A stretch of 64,000 nt of DNA from Niallia sp. NCCP-28 (GCF_023168165.1 NZ_BQYJ01000002.1:62001-126000); one strand, 5' to 3'. Numbered from the stretch's first letter, positions 33,500-44,090 are shown. Made by a program: numbers and translations. Notes: generated by a model from the letters alone, not told the origin.

Positions 33500-34900
33500 A
33501 TGGCTGTTGATAAAAAACAAGTCAGTGAGATTATTGAAGCAATCGGTGGAAAAGAAAACATCGCTGCTGCAACACATTGTGTTACACGACTAAGATTCGC
33601 ATTAGTGGATGAAGGAAAAGTAGACAAACAAAAATTAGAATCTATTGATCTAGTAAAAGGTTCTTTTTCAACAAGTGGACAGTTTCAAGTAGTTATTGGC
33701 CAAGGAACAGTAGATAAAGCATATCAAGAATTAGTGAAGCAAACGGGCATTGGCGAAGCATCGAAAGAGGATGTAAAAAAGGCTTCCGAACAGCACTTAA
33801 ATCCATTGCAGCGAGCTGTAAAAACATTGGCAGATATTTTTATTCCTATTTTGCCGGCAATTGTTACGGCCGGGTTATTAATGGGAATCAATAACCTTTT
33901 GACAGGACCAGGCATTTTCTTTGAAAAGTCAGTAGTAGAGGTTTATCCGCAGTGGGCTGATATCGCAAGCATTATTAACTTAATTGCTAATACAGCATTT
34001 ACCTTTTTGCCTGGATTAATTGGCTGGTCTGCAATGACACGCTTTGGCGGCAGTCCACTGCTCGGTATTGTATTGGGCTTAATGCTAGTGCACCCTGATT
34101 TATTGAATGCATGGGGATATGGATCTGCTGAAAAGGTTCCTACTTGGAATATATTCGGTTTAGAAGTGGAGAAAGTCGGCTACCAAGGACAAGTTTTGCC
34201 AGTATTAATCGCTTCTTATGTATTGGCTAAAGTAGAAATTTTCTTAAGAAAACGCATTTCCGATTCCTTTCAAATGCTTCTTGTAGCACCAATCGCTTTA
34301 TTGGTGACAGGTTTTATCTCATTTGTTGCAATTGGGCCTATAACGTTTTCTATTGGAAACGTTATTACAGATGCTGTCATTGCAGTATTTAATTTTGCAC
34401 CATTCCTTGGCGGTTTGCTGTATGGAGGGTTATATGCACCACTTGTTATTACAGGAATGCATCATACATTTTTAGCAGTAGATTTACAGTTGATTGGAAA
34501 CACGGGAGGAACCTTCCTATGGCCGATGGTTGCATTATCTAACATTGCCCAAGGTTCAGCAGCATTAGCTATGCTATTTGTTTTGAAAGATGAAAAGTTA
34601 AAAAGCTTATCAGTTACTTCCGCTATTTCTGCTTATTTAGGGGTTACAGAGCCAGCATTATTTGGAGTGAACTTGCGTTACCGTTATGCTTTTATATCAG
34701 CTATTACAGGATCTGCGCTTGCAGGTGCATTTATTTCTATACAAGGTGTTAAAGCGCCATCTATTGGTGTAGGAGGACTTCCTGGTTTCTTATCCATTTT
34801 CCCTGCAAATTGGGGGGCATTCTTTATTGGAATGGCAATTGTGATAATCCTTCCTTTTCTATTAACAATTGTATTTGGAAAGATGAAGAATCGAAGATAA
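33500..34900 (+). CDS. treP: Trehalose-specific PTS transporter, EIIBC component
   Basis: 466 residues. The EIIB domain is first (residues about 1-85), with its phosphorylated Cys in AATHCVTRLRFAL; the EIIC membrane domain follows from about residue 110, with GMHHTFLAVDLQLI and GVTEPALFGVNLRYRYAFIS as glucose-family EIIC signatures. It takes up trehalose as trehalose-6-phosphate; an EIIA (usually shared) must come from elsewhere. AGGAGGG precedes the ATG. First gene of treP-treC-treR, under a TreR-controlled promoter. Confidence 0.94.
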   Translation: MAVDKKQVSEIIEAIGGKENIAAATHCVTRLRFALVDEGKVDKQKLESIDLVKGSFSTSGQFQVVIGQGTVDKAYQELVKQTGIGEASKEDVKKASEQHLNPLQRAVKTLADIFIPILPAIVTAGLLMGINNLLTGPGIFFEKSVVEVYPQWADIASIINLIANTAFTFLPGLIGWSAMTRFGGSPLLGIVLGLMLVHPDLLNAWGYGSAEKVPTWNIFGLEVEKVGYQGQVLPVLIASYVLAKVEIFLRKRISDSFQMLLVAPIALLVTGFISFVAIGPITFSIGNVITDAVIAVFNFAPFLGGLLYGGLYAPLVITGMHHTFLAVDLQLIGNTGGTFLWPMVALSNIAQGSAALAMLFVLKDEKLKSLSVTSAISAYLGVTEPALFGVNLRYRYAFISAITGSALAGAFISIQGVKAPSIGVGGLPGFLSIFPANWGAFFIGMAIVIILPFLLTIVFGKMKNRR

Positions 34901-35084
34901 AAAAAATAATAGAGAGTGATGCTTTCAAAGTAGGGAATCTATCTGCTTTTTAAGTATCCTTTCTTGTTTTGCAATAAAAGAACAAACGTATTCACTAAGA
35001 GAAGAATAGCTAGCTTTTTAGAATAGGAAAAATTGAAAAACTTGATGGAAAGAAAATGAAATAAATATTGGTGGTGCAAAAAGA

Positions 35085-36773
35085 ATGGAACAATCATGGT
35101 GGCAAAAAGCAGTTGTATATCAAATTTATCCAAAAAGCTTTTATGATACAACAGGTAATGGAGTAGGCGATATTCAAGGAATTATTCAAAAGTTGGATTA
35201 CTTAAAGGAATTGGGCGTTGATGTTATTTGGCTAACTCCCATATATGCATCTCCTCAAAAAGATAATGGCTATGATATTAGTGACTATTATTCCATTCAC
35301 CATGAATATGGGACGATGGAAGACTTTGATGAACTGCTTGCGCAAGCACATCAAAAAAATATAAAAGTAATTATGGATATTGTAGTAAATCACACGTCAA
35401 CAGATCATCAATGGTTTAAGGAAGCAGCTTCGTCAAAGGATAATCCTTATCGTGATTTCTATATTTGGCGTGATGGAAAAGAAGATGGCAGTGAACCAAC
35501 TAATTGGCAGTCCAAATTTGGCGGGAATGCATGGCAATATGATGAAAAAACAAAACAATATTATTTGCATTTATTTGATGTGACACAGGCAGATCTAAAC
35601 TGGGAAAATGAAGAACTTCGTCAAAAAGTATACGATATGATGAGGTTTTGGTTTGAAAAAGGGGTGGATGGCTTCCGCTTAGATGTTATTAACTTAATTT
35701 CAAAAAATCAGCAATTTTCTGATGATGATGGATCAATTGCTCCTGGGGACGGAAGAAAATTCTATACGGACGGTCCCCGTGTTCATGAATTTATTCATGA
35801 AATGAATAAAGAAGTATTTTCAAAATACGACAGCATCACTGTTGGGGAAATGTCATCTACTACGCTTGATCATTGCATTCAATATTCTAATCCGGTAAAT
35901 GAAGAATTAAGCATGACTTTTAATTTCCATCATTTAAAGGTTGACTATCCAAATGGGGAAAAATGGGCGCTGGGTGAAATGGATTTTCTAAAGTTAAAGA
36001 GTATTTTATCTACATGGCAAGAGGGAATGAATAAAGGCGGAGGCTGGAATGCACTGTTTTGGTGCAATCATGATCAGCCAAGAATTGTATCCCGGTATGG
36101 GAATGATGGGGAATATCATCAGGAATCAGCTAAAATGCTTGCAACAGCCATTCATATGATGCAAGGAACACCCTATATTTATCAAGGGGAAGAATTTGGC
36201 ATGACCAATCCAAATTTCACTTCTATTGGTCAATACCGTGATGTAGAGTCATTAAATATGTATCAAATTTTAAAAGCCAATGGAAAGCAGACAGAAGAAG
36301 TTCTTAAAATACTGCAGGAAAAGTCTCGAGATAATTCAAGAACGCCTGTGCAATGGAATGATTCAGAACATGCAGGCTTTACAGAAGGAATTCCTTGGAT
36401 TGAAGTTGCAAGCAATTATAAAACAATCAATGCAAAAGCGGCGCTTAAAGAATCTGATTCTGTTTTTTATCATTACCAAAAACTGATTTCTTTGCGCAAA
36501 GAATATAACATTATTACAGAGGGAGATTATAAGTTATTGCTAGCTGATGATCCTCAAATATTTGCATATATTCGTTCTACAGAAACAGAAAAGTTATTAG
36601 TCATTAATAATTTTTATGAAAAAAACGCATCTTTTCAATTGCCGGACACTGTAAATTTTGATGGATTTACACAATCAATCATTCTCTCCAACTATTCTGA
36701 TTCACAAGCAAATCTAAGGAATGTAGAATTGCGTCCATATGAATCGATTGTGTATCATTTAAAAAAGGCATAG
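35085..36773 (+). CDS. treC: Alpha,alpha-phosphotrehalase
   Basis: A 562-residue cytoplasmic GH13 enzyme that splits trehalose-6-phosphate into glucose and glucose-6-phosphate. GH13 regions are visible: VIMDIVVNHTS (region I), DGFRLDVINLISK with the nucleophilic Asp (II), SITVGEMSS with the acid Glu (III) and NALFWCNHDQPR (IV). The N-terminus WWQKAVVYQIYPKSFYDTTG is characteristic. Length is usual. It lies between treP and treR. B. subtilis calls this gene treA. A terminator follows, so treR may be transcribed partly from its own promoter. Confidence 0.95.
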   Translation: MEQSWWQKAVVYQIYPKSFYDTTGNGVGDIQGIIQKLDYLKELGVDVIWLTPIYASPQKDNGYDISDYYSIHHEYGTMEDFDELLAQAHQKNIKVIMDIVVNHTSTDHQWFKEAASSKDNPYRDFYIWRDGKEDGSEPTNWQSKFGGNAWQYDEKTKQYYLHLFDVTQADLNWENEELRQKVYDMMRFWFEKGVDGFRLDVINLISKNQQFSDDDGSIAPGDGRKFYTDGPRVHEFIHEMNKEVFSKYDSITVGEMSSTTLDHCIQYSNPVNEELSMTFNFHHLKVDYPNGEKWALGEMDFLKLKSILSTWQEGMNKGGGWNALFWCNHDQPRIVSRYGNDGEYHQESAKMLATAIHMMQGTPYIYQGEEFGMTNPNFTSIGQYRDVESLNMYQILKANGKQTEEVLKILQEKSRDNSRTPVQWNDSEHAGFTEGIPWIEVASNYKTINAKAALKESDSVFYHYQKLISLRKEYNIITEGDYKLLLADDPQIFAYIRSTETEKLLVINNFYEKNASFQLPDTVNFDGFTQSIILSNYSDSQANLRNVELRPYESIVYHLKKA

Positions 36774-36815
36774 AATCATTTTATAAATGCAGGGAACGTT
36801 ATTTGGGAAATAATC

Positions 36816-36856
36816 AAAGAGCTATGGAAACAATTGTTTTCTATAGCTCTTTTCTA
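36816..36856 (+). terminator. Terminator after treC
   Basis: AAAGAGCTAT (36816-36825) pairs with ATAGCTCTTT (36843-36852), and a T-rich tail follows. Confidence 0.75.
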
Positions 36857-37022
36857 TTTATTCTATATGGCTGTGGACACATCTTTTTTACTTATAATTG
36901 GGAGAAGTGAAATAAAGGGTAAGTTTATCGAAAAACGGAAATTAAAAACATTCCTGTTTAGACAAGAAGGAATAAACAAGGTAGAATAAAAAATAAAAAT
37001 TGTCATTAATGTTGGTGAAAAG

Positions 37023-37739
37023 ATGAAAAAAAAGTATTTAGCTATTTTTGAAGAATTAGAAGCAGCTATCTGCAGCGGGAAATATCCTGCTAATACTACC
37101 CTTCCTTCCGAAAACGAGCTGTCAGAACAATTTGAGACATCAAGAGAGACTATACGCAAGTCTCTTAATATTTTAGCTCAGAAAGGCTACATTCAAAAAA
37201 TGAAAGGAAAAGGATCATTAGTGTTAGATTTGCAAAAATTGCAATTTCCGATTTCAGGCTTAGTAAGTTTTAAAGAGCTGGCAGAAAAAATGGGGCATAC
37301 TTCAACTACTTTTGTAGAAAGTTTTTCAAAGCAAAAAGCAAGTCCTAGGCTGGCAAGGGAAATGCAGCTGAATCCCAATGATCTAGTTTGGAAAGTATTG
37401 CGGGTGCGAGAAATCAATAAAGAAAAAATTATTTTGGATAAAGACTATATTGTTGAAAAATGTGTTCCTGATTTAACAGTAGATATATGTAAAAATTCTA
37501 TTTTTGATTATATTGAACATCATTTAAATTTAAAAATTAGTTTTGCTCGTAAAGAGTTTACAGTAGAGCAGCCCACAGAAGAAGATTATCGGCTATTGGA
37601 TATGGAAGGATTTCAAGCTATTGTAGTTGTGAAAAACTACATATATTTTGACAATGCAACGCTATTTCAATACACAGAGTCAAGACACAGACCTGATAAA
37701 TTTAGATTTGTAGATTTTGCAAGAAGAAGTGAATTGTGA
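37023..37739 (+). CDS. treR: Trehalose operon repressor, GntR family
   Basis: 238 residues. The N-terminal winged helix is clear (TLPSENELSEQFETSRETIR, then KSLNILAQKGYIQKMKGKGS) and the C-terminal UTRA effector domain begins near residue 80 (WKVLRVREINKEKIILDKDY). Clustering with treP and treC and the palindromes at 33357-33404 identify it as TreR, which releases DNA on binding trehalose-6-phosphate. GGTGAAAAG precedes the ATG. Confidence 0.93.
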   Translation: MKKKYLAIFEELEAAICSGKYPANTTLPSENELSEQFETSRETIRKSLNILAQKGYIQKMKGKGSLVLDLQKLQFPISGLVSFKELAEKMGHTSTTFVESFSKQKASPRLAREMQLNPNDLVWKVLRVREINKEKIILDKDYIVEKCVPDLTVDICKNSIFDYIEHHLNLKISFARKEFTVEQPTEEDYRLLDMEGFQAIVVVKNYIYFDNATLFQYTESRHRPDKFRFVDFARRSEL

Positions 37740-37837
37740 ATGAATAGGTACCAGCAATAAAATGCTATTATTTCTTATTTGCAAGTTTTTCTCCAGTATG
37801 TGAGGGAAGGGGATTTGCAGACAGAAATAAGAATGCA

Positions 37838-37890
37838 AAAGGATAGACAGAGCATAGTTTCTTTTGCTCATCTATCCTTTTTGTATTTTT
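37838..37890 (+). terminator. Terminator of treR
   Basis: AAAAGGATAGA...GAGCA pairs with TGCTC...TCTATCCTTTT, giving a long stem with T-rich tail. The rest of the 340-base gap before yhaO shows nothing else that I recognise. Confidence 0.85.
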
Positions 37891-38081
37891 TATTATATGT
37901 GTGGTTGGATAAATACAGCCTGATGGAGTAGGTTCTGATTGATTATTTGATTTTTAATAAACGTCAAACCTTAAACCGGCAAAAGTTCGCAAAATAACCA
38001 GTAATGTAGGAACGTGCATTCGCTTTTTTGTCATGGTAGAATAGAAACAAAAAAGTGGGCGCTCGAAAGGATGGCTATTAA

Positions 38082-39281
38082 ATGAAAAAAGTTTCTTTTA
38101 TACACTGTGCAGATTTGCATTTAGACAGTCCGGTAACAGGCTTAAGAAATGTGCCGAATTTTATCGCAAAAAGACTGCAAGAAAGTACTTTTGCTTCATT
38201 TTCAGCAATTATCGATAAAGCGATAGCTTATAAAGTGGATTTTATTATTATTGCAGGGGATATTTTTGATGGGGAAGATAGAAGCATAAAAGCGCAAATA
38301 CGATTTCGCAAGGAAATGGAACGACTGCATGATCATCATATAGCAGCGTACATTATTCATGGCAATCATGATCATTTAAAGGGAAGTTGGACAAAAATAA
38401 ATTTTCCGGATAATGTATATGCGTTTCCGGCTGAAGTAACTGCAAAAACTTATGAAAATGAAAATACAACTGTTCATTTATATGGTTTCAGCTATGAATC
38501 CAGGCATATAATGGAACGCAAAATAGCTGATTATAAAAGGAAAGAGGATGGCGATTATCATATTGGCATCTTGCATGGGAATCTGGAAGGGGCAAGTGGC
38601 CATAGCCCATATGCTCCATTTTCCATACAAGAATTAACAGCTAAACAAATGGACTATTGGGCGCTTGGCCATATACATAAACGAGCAATATTAACTGATG
38701 AACCTTTGATTATTTATCCTGGAAATATCCAAGGAAGACATAAAAAAGAAACAGGAGAAAAAGGCGCATATCTTATCCACTTAAGTGAAATGGGAACAAT
38801 GGCGGAATTTTTTCCCACTGCGCCTATTGTTTGGAGAACGGTTATCATTCATGCAAAGGATATTCATACATTTGATGAACTTTTGCTTTTGGTTAATCAA
38901 AGGATTGAGGAAGAAAAAAAAGCAGGAATATCATTGATTCTTTTTCTAGAAATACATCAATTAATGATAGCTGAGGATATCGAGGCAATGGAATTATTGG
39001 AGATCCTGCAACAAGAAGCAGCAGAGGAAGATGAATTTATATGGGTGGCTGCAGTAAAATATCAGGAAAATAAAGAATGGATAAAAGATAATTTGGTAAA
39101 TGAATCGGAGTTTTATAAAGAGCTATTTGCTGCTGCAAATGATTTGCAAAATGTAGAAAAAGCATTAGAAGCACTTTATAATCATCCTGCTGCTCACCGC
39201 TATCTGCCAAAATTAACAGATGAAGAAAAAAAAGAACTGGCAATCGAGTCAGAAGATCTGCTTATTAAACTGCTTTATTAA
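38082..39281 (+). CDS. yhaO: SbcD/Mre11-like exonuclease subunit YhaO
   Basis: A 399-residue calcineurin-like phosphoesterase. Metal-binding motifs are in order: FIHCADLHLDSP (residues about 5-16), AGDIFDGED, IHGNHDH, and GILHGN/ALGHIHKR. It is the nuclease partner of the following SbcC-like YhaN. The yhaO-yhaN-yhaM order is that of B. subtilis. Preceded by CTCGAAAGGATGG. Expected to act on double-strand ends or hairpins, by homology with SbcD/Mre11; the physiological role of YhaO is less defined. Confidence 0.9.
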   Translation: MKKVSFIHCADLHLDSPVTGLRNVPNFIAKRLQESTFASFSAIIDKAIAYKVDFIIIAGDIFDGEDRSIKAQIRFRKEMERLHDHHIAAYIIHGNHDHLKGSWTKINFPDNVYAFPAEVTAKTYENENTTVHLYGFSYESRHIMERKIADYKRKEDGDYHIGILHGNLEGASGHSPYAPFSIQELTAKQMDYWALGHIHKRAILTDEPLIIYPGNIQGRHKKETGEKGAYLIHLSEMGTMAEFFPTAPIVWRTVIIHAKDIHTFDELLLLVNQRIEEEKKAGISLILFLEIHQLMIAEDIEAMELLEILQQEAAEEDEFIWVAAVKYQENKEWIKDNLVNESEFYKELFAAANDLQNVEKALEALYNHPAAHRYLPKLTDEEKKELAIESEDLLIKLLY

Positions 39282-39291
39282 ATGTTAAGAG

Positions 39292-42200
39292 GTGAAGAAA
39301 CTGTATATTCAATCGATTACAATATATGGATATGGAAAGTTGGAAAATGCATCGTGGTCGCTTAAACATTCCACCCAAGTATTTTATGGTGAAAATGAAG
39401 CAGGAAAATCTACAATTATGAGCTTTATCCATAGCATCCTTTTTGGTTTTCCAACTAAACAGCAAACAGAACTAAGATATGAGCCGAAAACTCAACATAA
39501 ATATGGCGGGCAGCTAATTGTGTTCTTTCCAAAACATGGAACAGCAACAATTGAGCGTGTAAAAGGAAAAGCCAGCGGTGATGTTACGGTAGTGATGGAG
39601 AATGGCAGAAGGGGACAAGAAGAGCTATTGGCAGAACTGCTGCAAGGAATAGATAAACAAGCATATCAATCTATTTTTTCATTTAACTTGTTTGGATTGC
39701 AGAATGCTCATCAACTAAAAAGTGCAGAATTGGGACGTTTTTTATTTTCTACTGGGGCGGTTGGATCAGACCGCTTATTGGAGGCGGAAAATGAACTGCA
39801 GAAAGAACTAGACAGTCGTTTTCGTCCAGGGGGGAAAAAGCCGCTGCTGAATAATAAAATAAAACAATTAAAAGAGAAATACCAACAGTTAAAAATTGCA
39901 GAGAAAAAAAATAGCACATATGAACAGCTTGTGCATGAACGAAAACAAATGCAAGAGAGGCTAAAGGAATCAGGGGAAAGCCAAAAAAGCTTAGAAAAGG
40001 AAATGCAAAATTTGCAAGAATGGATAAAATTGCAGCCATTAGTAAAAGAAAAAGAAATGGTGGAGGAGAGTTTATCTGCTTATAAAGATATATCATTTCC
40101 GATAGATGGGCTAATAAGGTGGGAAAGAGTGAAAGAAAAGCTGCTCTCTATTGAAAGTGCGAGGCAGAATGTTGAAATAAAGGCAGCAAAAATAAAAGAA
40201 GCCCAAGATCGCTTGGCGCCCAATCATTTATTGCTCAATAAAGAAACGGAAATAATGCAAGTGTTAGAGAAACTTCCTTTATTAGACCAATGGAAAAGCA
40301 GGCAGATGCTGATAGCCAGTCAATTAGATGCCATAAATCAAGAAATCATGGAGCTGGAAGAAAAACTTTATGTGTCGGAAGAAAAAGAGTTGATTGAAAG
40401 CAATACAAGTATATTTTTGAAAGAACAATGTAAAAATGCAAGTTCCAAACAAAGAAGATTACTGGAAAAAAAAGCAGAACTCGATAATCAATATAATGAA
40501 GAACAAACATTGTTAAATAATCTAGAACAGCAAATAGATGTATTAAAGAATAAATTGTTATCATCGGAAAAAAGAACAAAATTAGAAAAAAAAGTTAATT
40601 CTGTTCAATTCCATTCTCTTTATCAGCAACAGGTAGATTCCCTTAAAAAAGCAGAACTAGAGATTGGACAACTAATAGATAAAAATAATAAAAAAAAGCG
40701 ACAAGATGTGATTCAATGGGGACTATTTACAATATTTTTGGTTTTGGCAGCATTATGGGGATTTTTTAAGGAAGAATTATTTTTTGCTGTGATAGGTGGA
40801 ATGGCAACAATTATGGGAGTATTGTTCCTGTTTCGTTCCATGCAGCAAACTAAATCGGAAAATGCAAGATTGCAGGTTAAGGTAGAAGAAATTGCAAAAA
40901 ATAAGAATGGAATTAAGAAGGCAAAAGAGGAAGGAGATACATCTGATCTTTCCTATGCAGTGGAAAAGCTGAAAGAAGACGATGAATATAAGGAAAAATA
41001 TAAGATGTATAAAATGCAGCTAGAACAGCAAAATGAGCGATATGAAAAAGTGCTGCGCGATTTTGAAAAATGGGAATATGAATATCACCAGAATATAACA
41101 GAGCTAATGAAATTAACAAATGAACTGCATATTTCCAAGGAATTTGCTAGTCCCTTTATATATGATGCTTTTTTATTAATTGAAGAGTGGAAAAAGAAAA
41201 AAAGAGAAAAAAATGCGTTATTGGAAGAGTGGAATCTATTAGAAGCAGATGGAAAGAAATTAGCAGAGAAAATAGGTTTGTTTTATAAAAAGTTTTTAAA
41301 AGAACCTGCAAAAGATATTCAAGCTATGTGTTTTCATTTAAAGGGGTTTATTAAAGAAGAAAATGAAAAAAGAGTTCGTTATAGTGAAAATATTAGGAAG
41401 TTGGATGAATATAAAAAAGATATAGAAGGATATAATGGAGAATTACAAGTTTATATAGTTGAAAAAGAGCAATTATTTAAGCAGGCAGAGGCAAAATGTG
41501 AAGAAGACTTTCGACAAATGGGGCATAAGGAGGAAGAGAAGAAACAATATAAGGCAAGCCTTGCATCTATTAAAGTACAGATAGATAGGACTCGGATGCA
41601 GCCTGATAAAATAAAAAAATTTATGCAGATAGAGGATATAACGGCGGAATTACAGGCGGCAAAAAAGCAGGTAGAGGAATTATCTCAACAGCAGAAGCGA
41701 TGGATGGAACATATAGCAGCATTGAATTTTGATATTGAGAAGCTTGAGGCAGGGGGAACCTATACCGACATTTTGCATTCTTATAAGCAATTAAAAACAG
41801 AGTTTGAGGAAGATGCAAAAGAATGGGGGAAATATGCTGTTGCCAAACAGCTTTTATCCAATACAGTCAAACAGTATAAGAGTAAGCATCTGCCTAAAAT
41901 GCTGCAAAAAGCGGAAGAGCATTTTACTTTTTTAACAGAGGGAAAGTATATTCGGATTATTCCCCATGATGATGGAGCTGGGTTTTTAGTAGAAAGCAAA
42001 GAGCACCTATTTTTTGAGGCAAACGAGTTAAGTCAAGGAACGGCAGAACAACTATATGTTTCTATTCGCTTGGCACTTGTAAATACATTTTATGCAAAAT
42101 ATGAAATGCCTCTTATTATCGATGACGGTTTTGTTAATTTTGATGAAAAACGAACAAGCAGAATGATACAGCTGTTAAAAAAACTTCAGCAAAATCAACT

Positions 42201-42294
42201 GTTGATTTTTACCTGTCATCCACATATTGCTGCCTATTTTTCAGCGGAAGAAGTTTTTTCATTCACTTCAAAGCCGATTATTTCAGAGCAGTAG
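39292..42294 (+). CDS. yhaN: SbcC/Rad50-like ATPase YhaN
   Basis: 1000 residues. Walker A is GENEAGKST near residue 35; long coiled coils occupy about residues 190-460 and 520-880. The C-terminus has LSQGTAEQLYVSIRLALVNT (signature) and PLIIDDGFVNFDEKR (Walker B). A hydrophobic hairpin in the middle (WGLFTIFLVLAALWGFF and FFAVIGGMATIMGVLFLF) suggests membrane attachment, unlike classical SbcC. It follows yhaO by ten bases. The GTG at 39292 is accepted, but the Shine-Dalgarno (AGAGG) abuts it, so the exact start is uncertain. Confidence 0.9.
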   Translation: MKKLYIQSITIYGYGKLENASWSLKHSTQVFYGENEAGKSTIMSFIHSILFGFPTKQQTELRYEPKTQHKYGGQLIVFFPKHGTATIERVKGKASGDVTVVMENGRRGQEELLAELLQGIDKQAYQSIFSFNLFGLQNAHQLKSAELGRFLFSTGAVGSDRLLEAENELQKELDSRFRPGGKKPLLNNKIKQLKEKYQQLKIAEKKNSTYEQLVHERKQMQERLKESGESQKSLEKEMQNLQEWIKLQPLVKEKEMVEESLSAYKDISFPIDGLIRWERVKEKLLSIESARQNVEIKAAKIKEAQDRLAPNHLLLNKETEIMQVLEKLPLLDQWKSRQMLIASQLDAINQEIMELEEKLYVSEEKELIESNTSIFLKEQCKNASSKQRRLLEKKAELDNQYNEEQTLLNNLEQQIDVLKNKLLSSEKRTKLEKKVNSVQFHSLYQQQVDSLKKAELEIGQLIDKNNKKKRQDVIQWGLFTIFLVLAALWGFFKEELFFAVIGGMATIMGVLFLFRSMQQTKSENARLQVKVEEIAKNKNGIKKAKEEGDTSDLSYAVEKLKEDDEYKEKYKMYKMQLEQQNERYEKVLRDFEKWEYEYHQNITELMKLTNELHISKEFASPFIYDAFLLIEEWKKKKREKNALLEEWNLLEADGKKLAEKIGLFYKKFLKEPAKDIQAMCFHLKGFIKEENEKRVRYSENIRKLDEYKKDIEGYNGELQVYIVEKEQLFKQAEAKCEEDFRQMGHKEEEKKQYKASLASIKVQIDRTRMQPDKIKKFMQIEDITAELQAAKKQVEELSQQQKRWMEHIAALNFDIEKLEAGGTYTDILHSYKQLKTEFEEDAKEWGKYAVAKQLLSNTVKQYKSKHLPKMLQKAEEHFTFLTEGKYIRIIPHDDGAGFLVESKEHLFFEANELSQGTAEQLYVSIRLALVNTFYAKYEMPLIIDDGFVNFDEKRTSRMIQLLKKLQQNQLLIFTCHPHIAAYFSAEEVFSFTSKPIISEQ

Positions 42295-42383
42295 TGAGTA
42301 GGTTTTCATGTTATACTTACTAATATTGTAGATAAAAGTAAATAGTTGGTTTAATATACCAAAAAGAAAAGGAGAGAAAGCTT

Positions 42384-43331
42384 TTGAATAAAAAGGGAAT
42401 TCTTCATTACGAAGTTGGGGAACAAATACAAGTGTATTTGCTAATTAAAAGTGCAACAAAAGCAGTTGCCAGCAATGGCAAACCATTCTTAACCCTTATC
42501 TTTCAAGATAAGAGTGGGGAAATTGAAGCAAAGCTTTGGGATGCTACTGATTCGGATGAGCAAAATTATCGTCCACAGACGATTGTAAAAATAATTGGCG
42601 ATATTCAAAATTATAGAGGGAGACTGCAATTAAGGATACGACAAATTAAGCCGACAACAAGTGAAGACAATGTTCGATTGGCAGAATTTTTGGAAACTGC
42701 TCCCTTAACACAAGAAGCAATGCTTGAGAAAATTACTCAATACATATTTGAAATGAATAATTCAAATATACAGCGCATAACAAGACATTTAGTAAAAAAA
42801 TATCAACAAGCTTTTCTTGAATATCCTGCCGCAACCAAAAATCATCATGAGTTTGTATCTGGTTTGGCTTATCATGTTGTCAGCATGTTAGATTTGGCAA
42901 AATCCATTGCTAATTTGTATCCGAGCTTAGATACAGATCTTTTGTATGGAGGAATTATTTTACATGATTTAGGAAAAGTAATGGAGCTTTCTGGGCCAAT
43001 TTCCACAGTGTATACGGTAGAAGGCAATTTATTAGGCCATATTACTATTATGGTAAATGAAATCGGTAAAGCGGCCGATGAATTGCAAATTCAAGGAGAA
43101 GAAGTGATGCTCCTTCAGCATATCGTTTTGTCTCATCATGGAAAAGCAGAATGGGGAAGTCCAAAAGCACCGCTAATTAAAGAAGCAGAAATTATTCATT
43201 ATATTGATAATTTAGATGCGAAAATGAATATGCTGGATCGGGCAATGGAAAGAGTGAAGCCAGGAGAGTTTTCAGAGCGCATTTTCCCATTAGAGAATCG
43301 TTCCTTTTATAAACCGACTTTTCATAAATAG
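42384..43331 (+). CDS. yhaM: 3'-5' exoribonuclease YhaM
   Basis: A 315-residue enzyme that trims RNA (and ssDNA) from the 3' end. The N-terminal OB-fold (residues about 15-100, [20 protein letters not shown]) is followed by an HD domain with [32 protein letters not shown] and [20 protein letters not shown]. The TTG at 42384 follows GGAGAG. Third gene of the yhaONM group, though with about 90 bases before it. Confidence 0.94.
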   Translation: MNKKGILHYEVGEQIQVYLLIKSATKAVASNGKPFLTLIFQDKSGEIEAKLWDATDSDEQNYRPQTIVKIIGDIQNYRGRLQLRIRQIKPTTSEDNVRLAEFLETAPLTQEAMLEKITQYIFEMNNSNIQRITRHLVKKYQQAFLEYPAATKNHHEFVSGLAYHVVSMLDLAKSIANLYPSLDTDLLYGGIILHDLGKVMELSGPISTVYTVEGNLLGHITIMVNEIGKAADELQIQGEEVMLLQHIVLSHHGKAEWGSPKAPLIKEAEIIHYIDNLDAKMNMLDRAMERVKPGEFSERIFPLENRSFYKPTFHK

Positions 43332-43359
43332 TACCTAATAATAAATATACAAGAATATC

Positions 43360-43413
43360 AAAAGGAGCCATCCAATACATCGATTTTTGGTCTATTGGAT
43401 GACTCCTTTTTGG
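43360..43413 (+). terminator. Terminator of yhaM
   Basis: AAAAGGAG.CATCCAATA pairs with TATTGGATG.CTCCTTTT across a T-rich loop. Confidence 0.85.
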
Positions 43414-43452
43414 TTTCGGTAATACTGATATATCAATATTTGCACTTTTAAA

Positions 43453-43570
43453 TTTTTTATCACGCATTAACGGACTTTTAGTCTCCACCTATGGGATGAT
43501 AAAAGCGAAACTTCAATCTAGGTGGGCAGAAACTTGCTCTTCCTCACTGATTGAAGTTTTGCTTATTGAG
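43453..43570 (+). repeat. Dispersed repeat family B, copy 4
   Basis: TTTTTTATCACGCATTAACGG ... CACTGATTGAAGTTTTGC. The inner part contains an inverted copy of its own 3' end (GCGAAACTTCAAT against ATTGAAGTTTTGC), so the RNA or single strand could fold. The rest of the gap to yhaL (to about 43890) shows nothing with a convincing ribosome binding site. Confidence 0.6.
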
Positions 43571-43894
43571 TAAGCTTTTCATTTTTCAATATAAAATAGT
43601 CCAAGCATTTGTTATAGAAAGGGAATTTAATCATCTGGCAAAGGTCATAGCACTTTTATATATTCTAAAAAGAGCAATGATAACAGAAATATCTCTTTCA
43701 GTGCAAAAAGTTTTTTAAGCCGATTTCCAGCTGCGGATGCCTTAAAGTGTTTGAATATATATTCTTGATTTCTAATGGAAGTGCCCTTTTGGAGAGAGCC
43801 TCTCGACTTTTTTCTAATGGCATAATCTATTTTTTCTAGCATATGATGTAGTAGATAAATGATATGGAAAGAAGAAGAGAAGGGAGCAGTTTAT

Positions 43895-44089
43895 ATGGAT
43901 ATTCCAATGTGGATTTTATTTGTGTTTGGCGGGATTGTTATAAGTGCATTTATGGCAGTAAAAACAGGGCGGGAAGATAGAAAGATGGAAAATGAAATAA
44001 TAGAAAGAGAAGGCGAAGTATATATGCATCGCTTAGAAAAGGAAAAAGAACAAAGGAAAGACAAGCCGCAGGGGAGAAGTATTGGATAA
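43895..44089 (+). CDS. yhaL: Small membrane protein YhaL
   Basis: A 64-residue protein. An N-terminal membrane helix (MWILFVFGGIVISAFMAV) is followed by a long charged helix (GREDRKMENEIIEREGEVYM and further Lys/Glu). The ATG at 43895 is preferred because AAGGGAG lies eight bases upstream; an in-frame ATG at 43859 adds a charged N-terminus without a ribosome site. Position between yhaM and prsA matches B. subtilis yhaL, linked to sporulation; function unclear. Confidence 0.75.
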   Translation: MDIPMWILFVFGGIVISAFMAVKTGREDRKMENEIIEREGEVYMHRLEKEKEQRKDKPQGRSIG

Positions 44090-44090
44090 T

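Noticed and set aside
43645-43842. 65-codon minus-strand frame between yhaM and yhaL
   Set aside because: There is no Shine-Dalgarno before its ATG and the sequence resembles no family I know. It may be a remnant, but evidence is insufficient.
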